Assembly (NCBI GenBank): GCA_966211795.1
Contig: CBIHNW010000005.1
Location: forward strand, 150,343-214,342
DNA from: 21-14-0-10-47-8 sp966211795
Lineage (GTDB): Bacteria; Bdellovibrionota; Bdellovibrionia; Bdellovibrionales; Bdellovibrionaceae
DNA: 64,000 nucleotides
Direction of reading: 5' to 3'
Position numbers and translations under genes: made by a program. The first letter of the stretch is position 1; each line of letters begins with the position of its first letter. Below the pieces are notes generated by a model. It worked only from the letters and a program-made list of their open reading frames with translations, did no database searches and was not told where the DNA came from. This document shows, piece after piece, positions 1 through 8,415 of the stretch.

Positions 1-58
1 CCAGCATCGACAGGCATAGAAAGATGGAAAGAATTTTTGAGCCGATCTTTTTTTTCAT
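1..58 (-). CDS. 5' end of a secreted protein gene, cut by window edge
   Basis: The minus strand opens with ATG and encodes MKKKIGSKILSIFLCLSML before the window ends. A lysine-rich start followed by a hydrophobic stretch is a typical signal peptide. The ribosome-binding site GAGGTGAGG overlaps the stop codon of the upstream barrel gene, so the two are very likely co-transcribed and perhaps translationally linked. The mature protein lies outside the window, so no function can be given. Confidence 0.6.
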   Translation of the reverse strand, partial: MKKKIGSKILSIFLCLSML

Positions 59-67
59 TCCCTCACC

Positions 68-1135
68 TCAAAATCGAAATGCAAATTTGAAGACGTACCT
101 TCGGTCTTCAACCGGAGTGCCGTCCACGCCCACGTCTTCTCCGTAGCTCGCAATCTGAAATTGCGTGTGCTCGCTCGCCAGCTCGAATCCGGCGGTCCAG
201 TAATGCTGATTCATGCCCGCACGGAAAAAGAGAAGATCCGAATAGTTGAACTCGTAACCAAAGTGATAATATCGCTGCTTGTCGGTCGCGAGACTGGCCT
301 CTTTCATTTTTTGATACTCGAACGTGATCGAGGAGCGACTTTTGTTGTCGTGTATCGGAAAGAACGCGAGCGCGACGTCCATGTCTTGCGGGACGTCTTT
401 CGGTCTTGTCGCCGTCTGCATGCGAATGCCACTGCCCGCTTTGAATTCGGTGCCGCCAATGTCGCGCACCACGGCCGAGATGGTTGGCAGCAAAACAACG
501 GGCGCGGTCATGATGATGCCGGCATCCGAGCCGATGGCCACACCTTCCGACGCATTTTGATCCAGACTGAAAGGTCCACCGACCGTCAGCACTTTGTCGA
601 CTTCGATTCGAGAGATGGCTTTTCCCACCGCGCCGATTTTGATTCGGCCATCGAAAAAGCGAAGATTCAGGCCCATGACCAGCGCGATATCGTCTTGATA
701 AAAAGTCGTCATCTGGGTGCCCGCCGTGTTCATCTGCGCATCCATCGTTTTGCTGGCATGAATGCCAATTCCGAAATTGCGCACAACGAACGAAGGGAAG
801 ACCTGTCCTTTGGCATGAAAGTAAGTGTCGCGAGAATAATCCGTCGTGTCCCGGACCTGCTCGAGGTCGAAGGGATTGGTGAAGGCTTTCGTGTCGTACA
901 TGCGTTTCATATTGAAACCGCCATCGAGCTCGGGGTCGATCAAAGTACCGTACGAGTCACGCAATTTTCCAAGGCCTGCCGGATTGGACAAAAGCGCCGT
1001 TTCGTCATTGACGACGGCGATCGATGCGCCACCCATTCCGAGCGAGCGCGCGCCGTTATAGTTCTCGCGCACTTCTTGTGCGTGAGCGGCCATCGCGGCA
1101 AAAATCGTAAGAGAAAAAAAGAACATCCTGTTCAT
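68..1135 (-). CDS. outer-membrane beta-barrel protein, FadL/PorV-like
   Basis: The 355-residue product starts with a signal peptide ending near AHAQ (about residue 20). The mature N-terminus has RSLGMGGASIAVVNDETALL followed by SNPAGL, the glycine-rich and NPAGL signature shared by FadL, PorV/PorQ and related outer-membrane barrels. The rest is alternating polar/aromatic sequence and ends in FAFRF, a C-terminal aromatic residue typical of barrel proteins. I used the ATG at 1135 rather than the GTG just before it. The gene has a paralogue in this window at 3913-5094. Substrate or partner is unknown; transport of hydrophobic compounds or a scaffolding role in the outer membrane are both possible. 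Confidence 0.7.
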   Translation of the reverse strand: MNRMFFFSLTIFAAMAAHAQEVRENYNGARSLGMGGASIAVVNDETALLSNPAGLGKLRDSYGTLIDPELDGGFNMKRMYDTKAFTNPFDLEQVRDTTDYSRDTYFHAKGQVFPSFVVRNFGIGIHASKTMDAQMNTAGTQMTTFYQDDIALVMGLNLRFFDGRIKIGAVGKAISRIEVDKVLTVGGPFSLDQNASEGVAIGSDAGIIMTAPVVLLPTISAVVRDIGGTEFKAGSGIRMQTATRPKDVPQDMDVALAFFPIHDNKSRSSITFEYQKMKEASLATDKQRYYHFGYEFNYSDLLFFRAGMNQHYWTAGFELASEHTQFQIASYGEDVGVDGTPVEDRRYVFKFAFRF

Positions 1136-1262
1136 CACTCTTCATATCGGAATGAGATTTTCCCGACTTGAGACGCCTCGACTGAAACACGACCTTGGGC
1201 CTTCAGACTGGACCTGCAAATCTTTATTTTCAAGAATCAACGTTCTCATTTAAAATAGAGAG

Positions 1263-2009
1263 ATGAGCAAAATCTTATACTCTTCGTTGTTGGTTGGTTT
1301 TCTATTTTTGGCTGCGGGCTGCAATAAAGAAACGGACGCGGATAAAATCGCCGACGCCCAAAGTTGCCTGGACAGGGCAACGGCCCCCGAAGCAGCCGCC
1401 TGCGTCTCGAAAGTGGATGGGCTTGAAAGTGAAGGCGCTTACCTGATTCGCTGCGCGGGAAAATTCGTAAAAGAAGGATTCAACAACGCAACGAAACTGT
1501 CGGGCGCGTTGGCCAATATTTCAGGCGATAACAACGGCGGCGCGACTGGCAGCTTGGCGATGATGTCGGCGCTGACATTTACGACCGAGTCGACACCGGC
1601 ATTAAATGCGGCCAGCAGCGATGAAGCGGCCGAGTTCTGCACGAAATCAAAATCCAAAGGGTTAATCTTTTTGGCGGGCCTGACAAAAATTGCGACGTCG
1701 ATGTGGAGTGTGGCCGAAGCTTTGTCTTTGACCGGCAGCGGAACTCCGCCGACCGCCGCCGAACTGGCGACGCTGATGACCAACTTGGCTGGCAACACCG
1801 AAGCGCAGACGGCGGTCGGCTCTGCTGTCGTGGCGATTTACGATTCGAGCTGTAACACTTCCAACGTTTCTGCTCCCGGCAACTATTGCCAACAATTTCG
1901 CTCGGCCGTCACCACCGTCTCGGGCGGCACCGACAATCCAGCCGGCATCGGCCAACAGCTCATGCTGTGCTACACAACTCCGACGGCGCCAGGCTGCTCA
2001 GGATTTTGA
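1263..2009 (+). CDS. putative lipoprotein of unknown function
   Basis: The 248-residue product has a lipoprotein signal peptide with the lipobox LAAGC at residues 16-20, so it is probably anchored to a membrane from the periplasmic side. The mature part has about nine further cysteines (for example in QSCLDRA, AACVS, SSCNTS, GYCQQ-like segments and CYTT), which suggests disulphide bonds. I recognise no domain. The gene stands alone between two minus-strand genes. A TAAAAT box at about 1252-1257 lies only a few bases before the ATG, which would give a very short leader; this promoter assignment is tentative. Confidence 0.6.
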   Translation: MSKILYSSLLVGFLFLAAGCNKETDADKIADAQSCLDRATAPEAAACVSKVDGLESEGAYLIRCAGKFVKEGFNNATKLSGALANISGDNNGGATGSLAMMSALTFTTESTPALNAASSDEAAEFCTKSKSKGLIFLAGLTKIATSMWSVAEALSLTGSGTPPTAAELATLMTNLAGNTEAQTAVGSAVVAIYDSSCNTSNVSAPGNYCQQFRSAVTTVSGGTDNPAGIGQQLMLCYTTPTAPGCSGF

Positions 2010-2144
2010 TTTTTCTTGCGGGATTGCGCAAAGCTTCGGCTGAGGGCTCAGCCCCGGCACTGAAAGCTTGTACGAACGACAGGGCCTGTGCAGCACGCAC
2101 GATAAAACCGGCCCGGCGAAATGAACCTTTGTCTACATCGCAAG

Positions 2145-3308
2145 TTACAGCATCCGGATCCCCGCCTGCTCCCGATATTTCTGCCGATTGTGCTGAGCAC
2201 ACAGAATCGTGAGATTCTCTGGTGCGTCTTCGCCACCCGCCCACCGCGGTTTGATGTGCTCGACCTGCAACTTCCAGGTGGAAGTGCACTTTGCTTTCGT
2301 GCTTGCATCCACATGTTGGCAGGAGTGGTGCTCTCGCAAGAGATCCTTGCGGAGTTGGTAGTAGGACTTTAATTTCACTGCTTTAGATTCATCTTTTTTT
2401 ACTCGGGTTTGGATCTCCAAATCCCGGTCCCGACTGAGATCTTGGCTTTCAGAAGAAGACGACGGTGAGTTTAGATCTTCTTCAAGTGATGAAGACGTTG
2501 TCGTGATTGATTTCGACGTTAACTGTGTTTTCGATTTTAATTTCGATTTCGTTTTTGATTTCGATTTCGGTTCCTGATCTTTGCCCGGTTGAGAAGCATC
2601 ACTTTTCGCCCGCACCTTCGTTTTGCTTGCAATCACCCGGTCGGCCACATATTCCAAAACTTGATCCCAACTACCATCTGGTAGTGCATGCGAGACAAGA
2701 GACCTCATTCTTTCCAGCTTTTCCCACTGCTCTTTAGTGAGAGTCACCTCGAGCCTTACGGATTCATCTGCTTGATAGGTAATCTTGGGTTCTACCTGCA
2801 CCTCAACTTCGAAAGTTTTCGATACTAAAACTTGGGATTCTGAGATTGATTTTTGTTTAAGCTTTTCGAGCAAAGTCATTTTCACCTCAGCCGAAAGCTC
2901 AGCTTTTGTTTCAGCCTCCGCATGGAGCCCTGCTTTCTCGAATTTTTGCTGCTCTCTTCTTCTTTTCCGCACTCCTTGCTGGAAAAGAGAGACCTGGCTT
3001 AAATTAAGCTCCCCATTTTTAAGATCTTCAATCAGAGTTGGCACTTCTTTTGACAATCTTGCCGCATCAATCCTTCTTTGAGCCGGGCCGTTGGCGTAAC
3101 CCATGTTTTTCGTGAGATACTCGAAAAGGCTCGCACAGTTCATCTTGAGGTAAAGTCTGCGCGATGCCACTTCTTTGACATGCAAAAGAATCTCGGCCAA
3201 GACTTCATTCTCTTTTTTCACCAAAGACTTTAAGCTTTGATCCAATTCTTGATCCGACAAAGATTTTAAATTTCTAGTTGATCGACTATTTTCAAAATGA
3301 TTTCGCAT
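2145..3308 (-). CDS. HNH endonuclease-domain protein with low-complexity linker
   Basis: The 387-residue product has three parts. Residues 1-200 are helical and charged, with SLFEYLTKNMGYANGPAQRR, resembling the N-terminal part of DUF222/HNH-type proteins. Residues 220-310 are low complexity, rich in Lys, Ser and Thr (KSKSKTKSKLKSKTQLTSKS). The C-terminus carries an HNH nuclease motif: HHSCQHV, a second Cys in AKCTSTW, then LQVEHIKPRWAGG, ENLTILCAQHN, consistent with a zinc-bound nuclease fold. I chose the ATG at 3308 because AAGAGG sits just upstream; an upstream in-frame start at 3389 has no such site. Proteins of this layout occur as multicopy families in Bdellovibrio, probably mobile or selfish; the role here is unknown. 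Confidence 0.75.
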   Translation of the reverse strand: MRNHFENSRSTRNLKSLSDQELDQSLKSLVKKENEVLAEILLHVKEVASRRLYLKMNCASLFEYLTKNMGYANGPAQRRIDAARLSKEVPTLIEDLKNGELNLSQVSLFQQGVRKRRREQQKFEKAGLHAEAETKAELSAEVKMTLLEKLKQKSISESQVLVSKTFEVEVQVEPKITYQADESVRLEVTLTKEQWEKLERMRSLVSHALPDGSWDQVLEYVADRVIASKTKVRAKSDASQPGKDQEPKSKSKTKSKLKSKTQLTSKSITTTSSSLEEDLNSPSSSSESQDLSRDRDLEIQTRVKKDESKAVKLKSYYQLRKDLLREHHSCQHVDASTKAKCTSTWKLQVEHIKPRWAGGEDAPENLTILCAQHNRQKYREQAGIRML

Positions 3309-3912
3309 CTCACACCTCTTCTTCAAAGAAAGTAAGATCGATATATCACGGCTTTTTAAACGAAGAATTTCGAAGATTTTGAAATGCAACTACAATCCAG
3401 CGGACCGCTCTCAAACGCCAATCCAGGCCCGCAGACTGGCTCACCACAAGACGGAAAAATTCCAAACAAGACCGGCCTCGCAGAAAGAAAATTCGCAGCC
3501 GAAACAAAGGATTAAAGAGGCAAAAACCTCGTCAAGCGGAAATTACGGTTCCAATAAACAATTTTCTCCTCAGCACGCTCGCGTCAATGGAAACCTGAGA
3601 AGCTCGAGGATTCACGTGCAGAACATTTTGCTCGTACCGATTTACTCTTACAAAAGATTAAATTTCAAAAAATTGATTTAAACCTGAAAACGCAACTGAC
3701 TCGGCATTCAGGTCAACTGACTTGGCCCTGACCTCAACTGGGCACCTGACCCCGCCCAACACTTTCCGCTCAGTCCTTTCAACAGGCACCGCAAAACCAC
3801 TACCACATGGAAGCGCGCGCACAACCCCGCTCGGATTCAACGTTTCACCCGCAAACCCGCTCCGTCCGCAAACCCGCTCCGTCCGCGGCCCATGCACCAC
3901 CCGCAGCTTCCC
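3309..3912. other. 604-base intergenic region, no convincing gene
   Basis: This gap separates the HNH gene from the barrel gene at 3913. An open frame on the plus strand at 3379-3681 would encode a Lys/Gln/Ser-rich 100-residue peptide, but it lacks a ribosome-binding site and domain-like character, so I do not call it. The stretch 3700-3800 repeats short GACCTCAACTG-like words. A two-copy 17-base tandem repeat lies at 3851-3884. Confidence 0.5.
3851..3884. repeat. two-copy 17-base tandem repeat
   Basis: The unit GCAAACCCGCTCCGTCC occurs twice head to tail without mismatch. It lies just downstream of the stop codon of the minus-strand barrel gene. With only two copies it is more likely a slippage product than an array with a function. 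Confidence 0.8.
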
Positions 3913-5094
3913 CTAGAAATCCAGGTTCAGCTTGGCCATGTAAACGCGATTTTCTTTCGGATTGTGGAAAGTCCCGACCTCTTCGCCGTAGGTGGCGAGA
4001 TCGAGGTTGAAGATGAAAAGCAAAGCCGACACACCCAGCGAAGGGTATCCTTGATTGACGCCAATTCGGTAATGACCCTTCCACCAAGTGGCGACGGTCC
4101 AGTCGAACTCGAAGCCCAAATGAAAGGATCGGCGCCATGTAAAGTTGGGATGACCGATATCGCGAATGTCAATTTCACCGCGGCCACCAAAAATCCAAAG
4201 TTCCGGATATTCAAATTTAGCTCCCAGATCCAGCACGCGGTTCAGTTTTTCTGGCGGATCCACCTGGTCCTTGTTGATCAGCTTAAAGGTCGAGCCAAAT
4301 CCATAATCCGCAACGTTGCGAACAACCGCGCCAAAAGTCGGCTTCGCCAATTGAAACACGGAAAAGAAACCTTCGGTCGGAACTCGCGGACTGTACAAGG
4401 TCCCGAAATCCGCATCAAAGGTGTAACCATCGCGCGCGTCTTCTTTTCGCAAGGTCGATGAATCAGCCACGAGACTGAGCGAGTTCACTTCCCGGTTGAT
4501 GTATCCTCGGTTCACCATTTTCACGGTCGTTCCCCAAGACCATCGGCCCGGTACGGCGCCATGAATGTCATCACCGTAACCGTAAGCAATCGTCGTGTCC
4601 GCAAACGCGCGCACATCCAATGCCGGCGTGCCTTGATTGTGGACCTGAGATTCAAATGTAAAATCCATCGGCACGACGCCAATGGCCCAATGAGGCCGCG
4701 CCCAAATCGCCTCGAAGGCTTTCACGCGAAAGCCCAAAGTTTTTCCATAGTAATCATTCAGGAGCTCGGCGTAAGCCAACTGCTTTTCACCGTCGTTCGC
4801 GTAAGTGCCCTTATCGATTTCACCGATGTCTTTATAAAATTTCTGGACGTCCGCGCTGGCGGCAAATTCCATCGACATGTTCAATTGGCCGAGCTCGCGA
4901 CGAGCCAATCCTGCCGGATTGTAGAACAAAGCCGTATAGTCGTTCGCCGTGGCGATGAAGGCATCTCCCATTCCTAAAGCACGTGTCGACTGGTATTGAT
5001 GATGAATGGAAGTCTGCACGCCTTCTTGAGCCCAACAGAACGAAGTCAAAAGACCCAAGGCCATCGCGATCGAAAATCGAAGTGAATTGCACAT
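3913..5094 (-). CDS. outer-membrane beta-barrel protein, FadL/PorV-like (paralogue)
   Basis: The 393-residue product begins with a signal peptide (MCNSLRFSIAMALGLLTSFC, cut after WAQ). The mature N-terminus STRALGMGDAFIATANDYTA then LFYNPAGLARRE closely matches the gene at 68-1135 and is the FadL/PorV-type signature. It ends KLNLDF, an aromatic C-terminus expected of a barrel strand. I chose the ATG at 5094 because it opens directly into the signal peptide; the ATG at 5145 would add 17 residues and overlap the divergent gene at 5144. Neither start has a strong ribosome-binding site. It probably sits in the outer membrane; ligand unknown. Confidence 0.7.
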   Translation of the reverse strand: MCNSLRFSIAMALGLLTSFCWAQEGVQTSIHHQYQSTRALGMGDAFIATANDYTALFYNPAGLARRELGQLNMSMEFAASADVQKFYKDIGEIDKGTYANDGEKQLAYAELLNDYYGKTLGFRVKAFEAIWARPHWAIGVVPMDFTFESQVHNQGTPALDVRAFADTTIAYGYGDDIHGAVPGRWSWGTTVKMVNRGYINREVNSLSLVADSSTLRKEDARDGYTFDADFGTLYSPRVPTEGFFSVFQLAKPTFGAVVRNVADYGFGSTFKLINKDQVDPPEKLNRVLDLGAKFEYPELWIFGGRGEIDIRDIGHPNFTWRRSFHLGFEFDWTVATWWKGHYRIGVNQGYPSLGVSALLFIFNLDLATYGEEVGTFHNPKENRVYMAKLNLDF

Positions 5095-5143
5095 ATTGAA
5101 AAATTTTATTCTCAAACAGTGTATTTGAGATATCATTTCTCTC

Positions 5144-5776
5144 ATGCGTCTGGCTTTCTATTCTCTTTTTTTGACCTTAGTCGTGCTGACCGTGCATGCC
5201 GCACCAAATTCCTCTCTCCAACCCGCGCCCATCCAGACTCGGGAAACATTTCAAAATACAGATTCAACTCTGAAAAAAGAATCCGTGCAGGCAACAGAGG
5301 CCCCGGACTATGACCCGCGCTTTCTCCGCCAGGGATCCACACCGTCAACGGGCTCGCTGAATTTCGGGGTCGGCTACGGTACCGGCAGCTTTGACAAAGA
5401 CAAGGACACCAAGGAGCTCACGACTTTTCACGTGCAAAGAACGCAGTACAATGCGGATGAAACCGCGCAAGAGTTTGGGCTGAATTTGACCTCGAACAAT
5501 TTGATCGGCGTCGATTGGGGATTTAAGAAACTTTGTTGTTTCACGACGTTTGCTTCCGAGTGGAAACCCTATTATAAAATCGGCGCCGCCGCTTTCTACG
5601 AACCGAAAGACCAGTTGGCGACCTTGATTGACTATCAAAGATATTTTTGGCAAGTCGGCCTGGGCCTGGAAGATCTGCTGTCCATGCACCGAACCCTGCG
5701 CACGGAAATCGGCGCCCGCATGGGGTATCCGGGCGCTCACTTTTTCATTCAATTGCTTTACGCTTTTCCTGATTGA
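5144..5776 (+). CDS. exported protein of unknown function
   Basis: The 210-residue product has a signal peptide (MRLAFYSLFLTLVVLTVHA). The mature N-terminal 45 residues are polar and probably disordered. From about residue 70 the sequence is rich in Gly and aromatic residues with alternating pattern (LNFGVGYGTGSF, YYKIGAAAFYEP, YFWQVGLGLEDLL) and ends FFIQLLYAFPD, which suggests a small outer-membrane barrel. It is divergent from the FadL-like gene, with starts only about 50 bases apart, so they share a promoter region. Its 3' end overlaps coaE by 19 bases, convergently. Confidence 0.6.
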   Translation: MRLAFYSLFLTLVVLTVHAAPNSSLQPAPIQTRETFQNTDSTLKKESVQATEAPDYDPRFLRQGSTPSTGSLNFGVGYGTGSFDKDKDTKELTTFHVQRTQYNADETAQEFGLNLTSNNLIGVDWGFKKLCCFTTFASEWKPYYKIGAAAFYEPKDQLATLIDYQRYFWQVGLGLEDLLSMHRTLRTEIGARMGYPGAHFFIQLLYAFPD

Positions 5777-6360
5777 ATTTTGGCGAGCACTTGCAAAGTC
5801 GATGTGCGCAGATCCTGAAGGCTGCCGTGATTTTCAATCACCCAAGTGGCTTGTTTTATTTTTTCTGACAGTGGCAATTGGGCTCGCAGGCGATTTTCGA
5901 TTTCCGCATCTGACAAACCGTCGCGACTTTTCATCCGCCGTCTTTGCAAGTCATCTGAAGCCGTCACCACCAAGATTCCATCAAAATCTGATTGCATCTT
6001 TTTTTCGAACAGCAATGGGACATCATAAAACGAAAACTCTCGACCTTCCGCATGGTATCCTTGCCTTTGCTTCAAAGTCTCCTGCTTGACCAAGGGATGC
6101 AGAATACTTTCCAGCAGCAAAAGTTTTTCCGGCGAACCAAACACCCGTTGGCCAAGCTTCTTTCGATCTAGACTTCCGTCTGGATAGAGAACATCCGCTC
6201 CGAATTGAGCCACCACCGCCTTCAGTCCAGCCGTGCCTGCCTCCACCACTTGACGCGCAATCAAGTCCGCATCAACTACGGCAATTCCCTCATCTTTCAG
6301 AATCTGACTGACACTGCTTTTACCCGAGGCGATTCCGCCCGTGAGCCCGTACCACTTCAT
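5758..6360 (-). CDS. coaE: dephospho-CoA kinase
   Basis: CoaE phosphorylates the ribose 3'-hydroxyl of dephospho-CoA with ATP, the last step of coenzyme A synthesis in the cytoplasm. The 200-residue product has the usual family length. It opens MKWYGLTGGIASGKSS with the P-loop GGIASGKS at residues 8-15, then VVDADLIARQVV (the DAD motif that contacts substrate), LLLLESILHPLV, and FYDVPLLFE, followed by the R-rich lid region DDLQRRRMKSRDG. It lies alone on the minus strand between a convergent exported protein gene and the divergent kinase gene at 6463. Confidence 0.95.
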   Translation of the reverse strand: MKWYGLTGGIASGKSSVSQILKDEGIAVVDADLIARQVVEAGTAGLKAVVAQFGADVLYPDGSLDRKKLGQRVFGSPEKLLLLESILHPLVKQETLKQRQGYHAEGREFSFYDVPLLFEKKMQSDFDGILVVTASDDLQRRRMKSRDGLSDAEIENRLRAQLPLSEKIKQATWVIENHGSLQDLRTSTLQVLAKIQSGKA

Positions 6361-6407
6361 AGATGTTCTCTTCTCGCGAACTCGACCACCGTCAGAGCGT
6401 TTTTCGT

Positions 6408-6435
6408 TAAACCAATGCCCTGATCTTACCGATAA
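6408..6435 (+). promoter_or_regulatory. possible sigma-28 type promoter
   Basis: TAAA at 6408-6411 and ACCGATAA at 6428-6435 are separated by 16 bases. The flagellar sigma factor FliA recognises TAAA-N15-GCCGATAA in enterobacteria, so this is close in both boxes and spacing. It lies 28 bases before the GTG start of the Ser/Thr kinase gene, a sensible distance. This is a pattern match only. Confidence 0.4.
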
Positions 6436-6462
6436 CTCATTGGAAGGAAAAGAGGATATTCA

Positions 6463-8412
6463 GTGTCGAAAGCTATCGAGACATTTGGAAAATACATTCT
6501 TCTCGAAAAGTTAGCCTCCGGCGGTATGGCCGAAGTTTACCTTGCGAAATCTCTCGGTGCGAGCGGCATCAATAAATTCATCGCCATCAAGCGCATCCTT
6601 CCTCAGTATTCCGATCATCCTGAATTCATCGACATGTTCAAAGAAGAGGCGAACATCGCCGTTAACTTGAATCACGGAAACGTGGTTTCGATTTACGATT
6701 TTGGCGTCGAGAAAAAGCAATTCTTCCTGGTCATGGAATACGTCGAAGGCCAAAATCTTCGCCAAATCCTGAATCACCTGAAAAAAGAAAACAAATATTT
6801 CTCCATCGATCAAATCGTGTACATGGGTAAAGAAGTCGCGGCCGGATTGGACCACGCGCACCGCTGCTTGGACGGCACCACCGGCAAACCGCTGAACATC
6901 ACCCACCGTGACATGAGCCCGCAAAACATCATGGTCAGTTTCGAAGGCGAAGTGAAAATCGTCGACTTCGGAATCGCCAAGAAAGCGGAAAGCGAAATCG
7001 AAGCGACCCGTGCCGGCACCATCAAAGGTAAATTCGGTTACATGAGTCCCGAACAAGCCGATGGCCAGACGGTTGATTTGCGCACGGATATTTTTTCCTT
7101 GGGCATCGTGATGTGGGAGCTGCTGGCGAACGATCGTCTGTTCACCTCGAACAGCGAAGCGGCGACATTGCGAAAAATTCGCGAATGCCAAATTCCTTCA
7201 CTGCGAAAACTGAATCCTTCGATTCCGCCAGAGCTCGAGCGCATCATCAACAAAGCCTTGGCGAAAGACAAAAGCCTGCGTTACCAAACGGCAGCGGCTT
7301 TTCATCGAGACCTCAACCGATTTTTAAATACGCAGTATCCAGAATTTTCTCCGCACGATTTCAGCGTCTTCATGAAGTCCGCCTTTTCGGCGATGTTCAT
7401 GGAAAATCGCAAGAAGCTGGTCGAGTTCGCCAAAGTAAAGGGCGAAGACTCGGACAGTTTGACGATGACCTCGACGTTGACGGAGACGGATGACGCAACT
7501 TCCTTTAGCGAACGAGCCGAAAATACGGACGGCAATCTCAAACTGGATCTCGGTGACGAGCCCAGCGGCACACCCGTCGATCTCAGCGATCTCGGCAAGC
7601 GTGCCCCGACCAAGCAACCTTCCTTCTTCGATGCCGGACAAGACCGGATGAATCGAACGCAGTCTGGGTATCGACCCAACACCGCCATCACGGGACGAAG
7701 AAACAAAGTCTCTTCGAACCGCTCGATGCTGGGTCCGATCATGTTGGCCATCAGTTTGATGTTGGCTGGCGCTGGCGGTTGGTACGTTTGGCAAAGTCGA
7801 TCCCAAACGCCGATGGTCGAGCCCGTGGCACCGATCGCGCAACCCACCATCCCTTCTCCGGAAGTGAAGATCGTCAAAGAAGAGCCGACGACTCTGCCAA
7901 CCCTGGAACAAAACGGAGCGATTGATTCGGCTTCGAAACAACCAAAAGAATTAAACACGGTCATCATTCAAAGCACCCCGACGGGAGCACGAATTTCAAT
8001 TGATGGGCAAGACACGGGCATGATCACTCCCGCCCAACGTTCCATTGAAGCCGGCAAAGAATTTACGGTCAGCCTTCGCAAAGACGGTTTTCAATTTTAC
8101 GAGCGCAAGGAAAGAGCGATTGAAAAAGGTCTTGTTATCAAGGCCAGCCTTCTGCCGATGCCAAAAATGGGTTACATCAATTTGGAACTGGTCAACGGTG
8201 GTATGAATCCGGTGGTGATCATCAATGGTGTTCGCATCGAAGAAAAATTGCCTCTGAAAAACTATGCCGTGCTTGCCGGCACACCAGTTAAAATTGAAGC
8301 TCACAATCCGTTCACCGGACTTTCGGCCGAGCAGGTTGTGCGCGTTGGATCAAATCAGAAGATCCAAGTGAATCTTCTTTTGACTCAGCGAAAGCCGGCT
8401 GAGACAAAGTAG
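6463..8412 (+). CDS. membrane-anchored Ser/Thr protein kinase with PEGA-like domain
   Basis: The 649-residue product has a Hanks-type kinase domain at about 8-290: glycine loop LASGGMAEVYLAKS, invariant Lys43 in AIKRILP, catalytic HRDMSPQN at 148-155, DFG at 168-170 and the activation-segment end GYMSPEQ. A disordered linker rich in Ser/Thr/Asp follows, then a membrane segment at about 420-445 (LGPIMLAISLMLAGAGGWYV). The outer part holds PEGA-like repeats starting VIIQSTPTGARISIDGQDTG, which in other proteins contact the cell envelope. So the kinase should face the cytoplasm and the tail the periplasm. The start is GTG with AGAGGA seven bases upstream. A sigma-28-like promoter may drive it. 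The acyl-CoA synthetase gene follows after 3 bases, so the two form an operon. Confidence 0.9.
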   Translation: MSKAIETFGKYILLEKLASGGMAEVYLAKSLGASGINKFIAIKRILPQYSDHPEFIDMFKEEANIAVNLNHGNVVSIYDFGVEKKQFFLVMEYVEGQNLRQILNHLKKENKYFSIDQIVYMGKEVAAGLDHAHRCLDGTTGKPLNITHRDMSPQNIMVSFEGEVKIVDFGIAKKAESEIEATRAGTIKGKFGYMSPEQADGQTVDLRTDIFSLGIVMWELLANDRLFTSNSEAATLRKIRECQIPSLRKLNPSIPPELERIINKALAKDKSLRYQTAAAFHRDLNRFLNTQYPEFSPHDFSVFMKSAFSAMFMENRKKLVEFAKVKGEDSDSLTMTSTLTETDDATSFSERAENTDGNLKLDLGDEPSGTPVDLSDLGKRAPTKQPSFFDAGQDRMNRTQSGYRPNTAITGRRNKVSSNRSMLGPIMLAISLMLAGAGGWYVWQSRSQTPMVEPVAPIAQPTIPSPEVKIVKEEPTTLPTLEQNGAIDSASKQPKELNTVIIQSTPTGARISIDGQDTGMITPAQRSIEAGKEFTVSLRKDGFQFYERKERAIEKGLVIKASLLPMPKMGYINLELVNGGMNPVVIINGVRIEEKLPLKNYAVLAGTPVKIEAHNPFTGLSAEQVVRVGSNQKIQVNLLLTQRKPAETK

Positions 8413-8415
8413 TTC

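Noticed and set aside
161..1171. 336-codon open frame on the plus strand opposite the FadL-like gene
   Set aside because: The product is Arg/His-rich without any domain, and the opposite strand carries a clear signal peptide and barrel protein. It is an antisense shadow.
3379..3681. 100-codon plus-strand frame in the gap before the second barrel gene
   Set aside because: No ribosome-binding site, Lys/Gln/Ser-rich, no family resemblance.
3841..3900. Possible CRISPR-like array because of repeated GCAAACCCGCTCC
   Set aside because: Only two adjacent copies without spacers; a simple tandem duplication.
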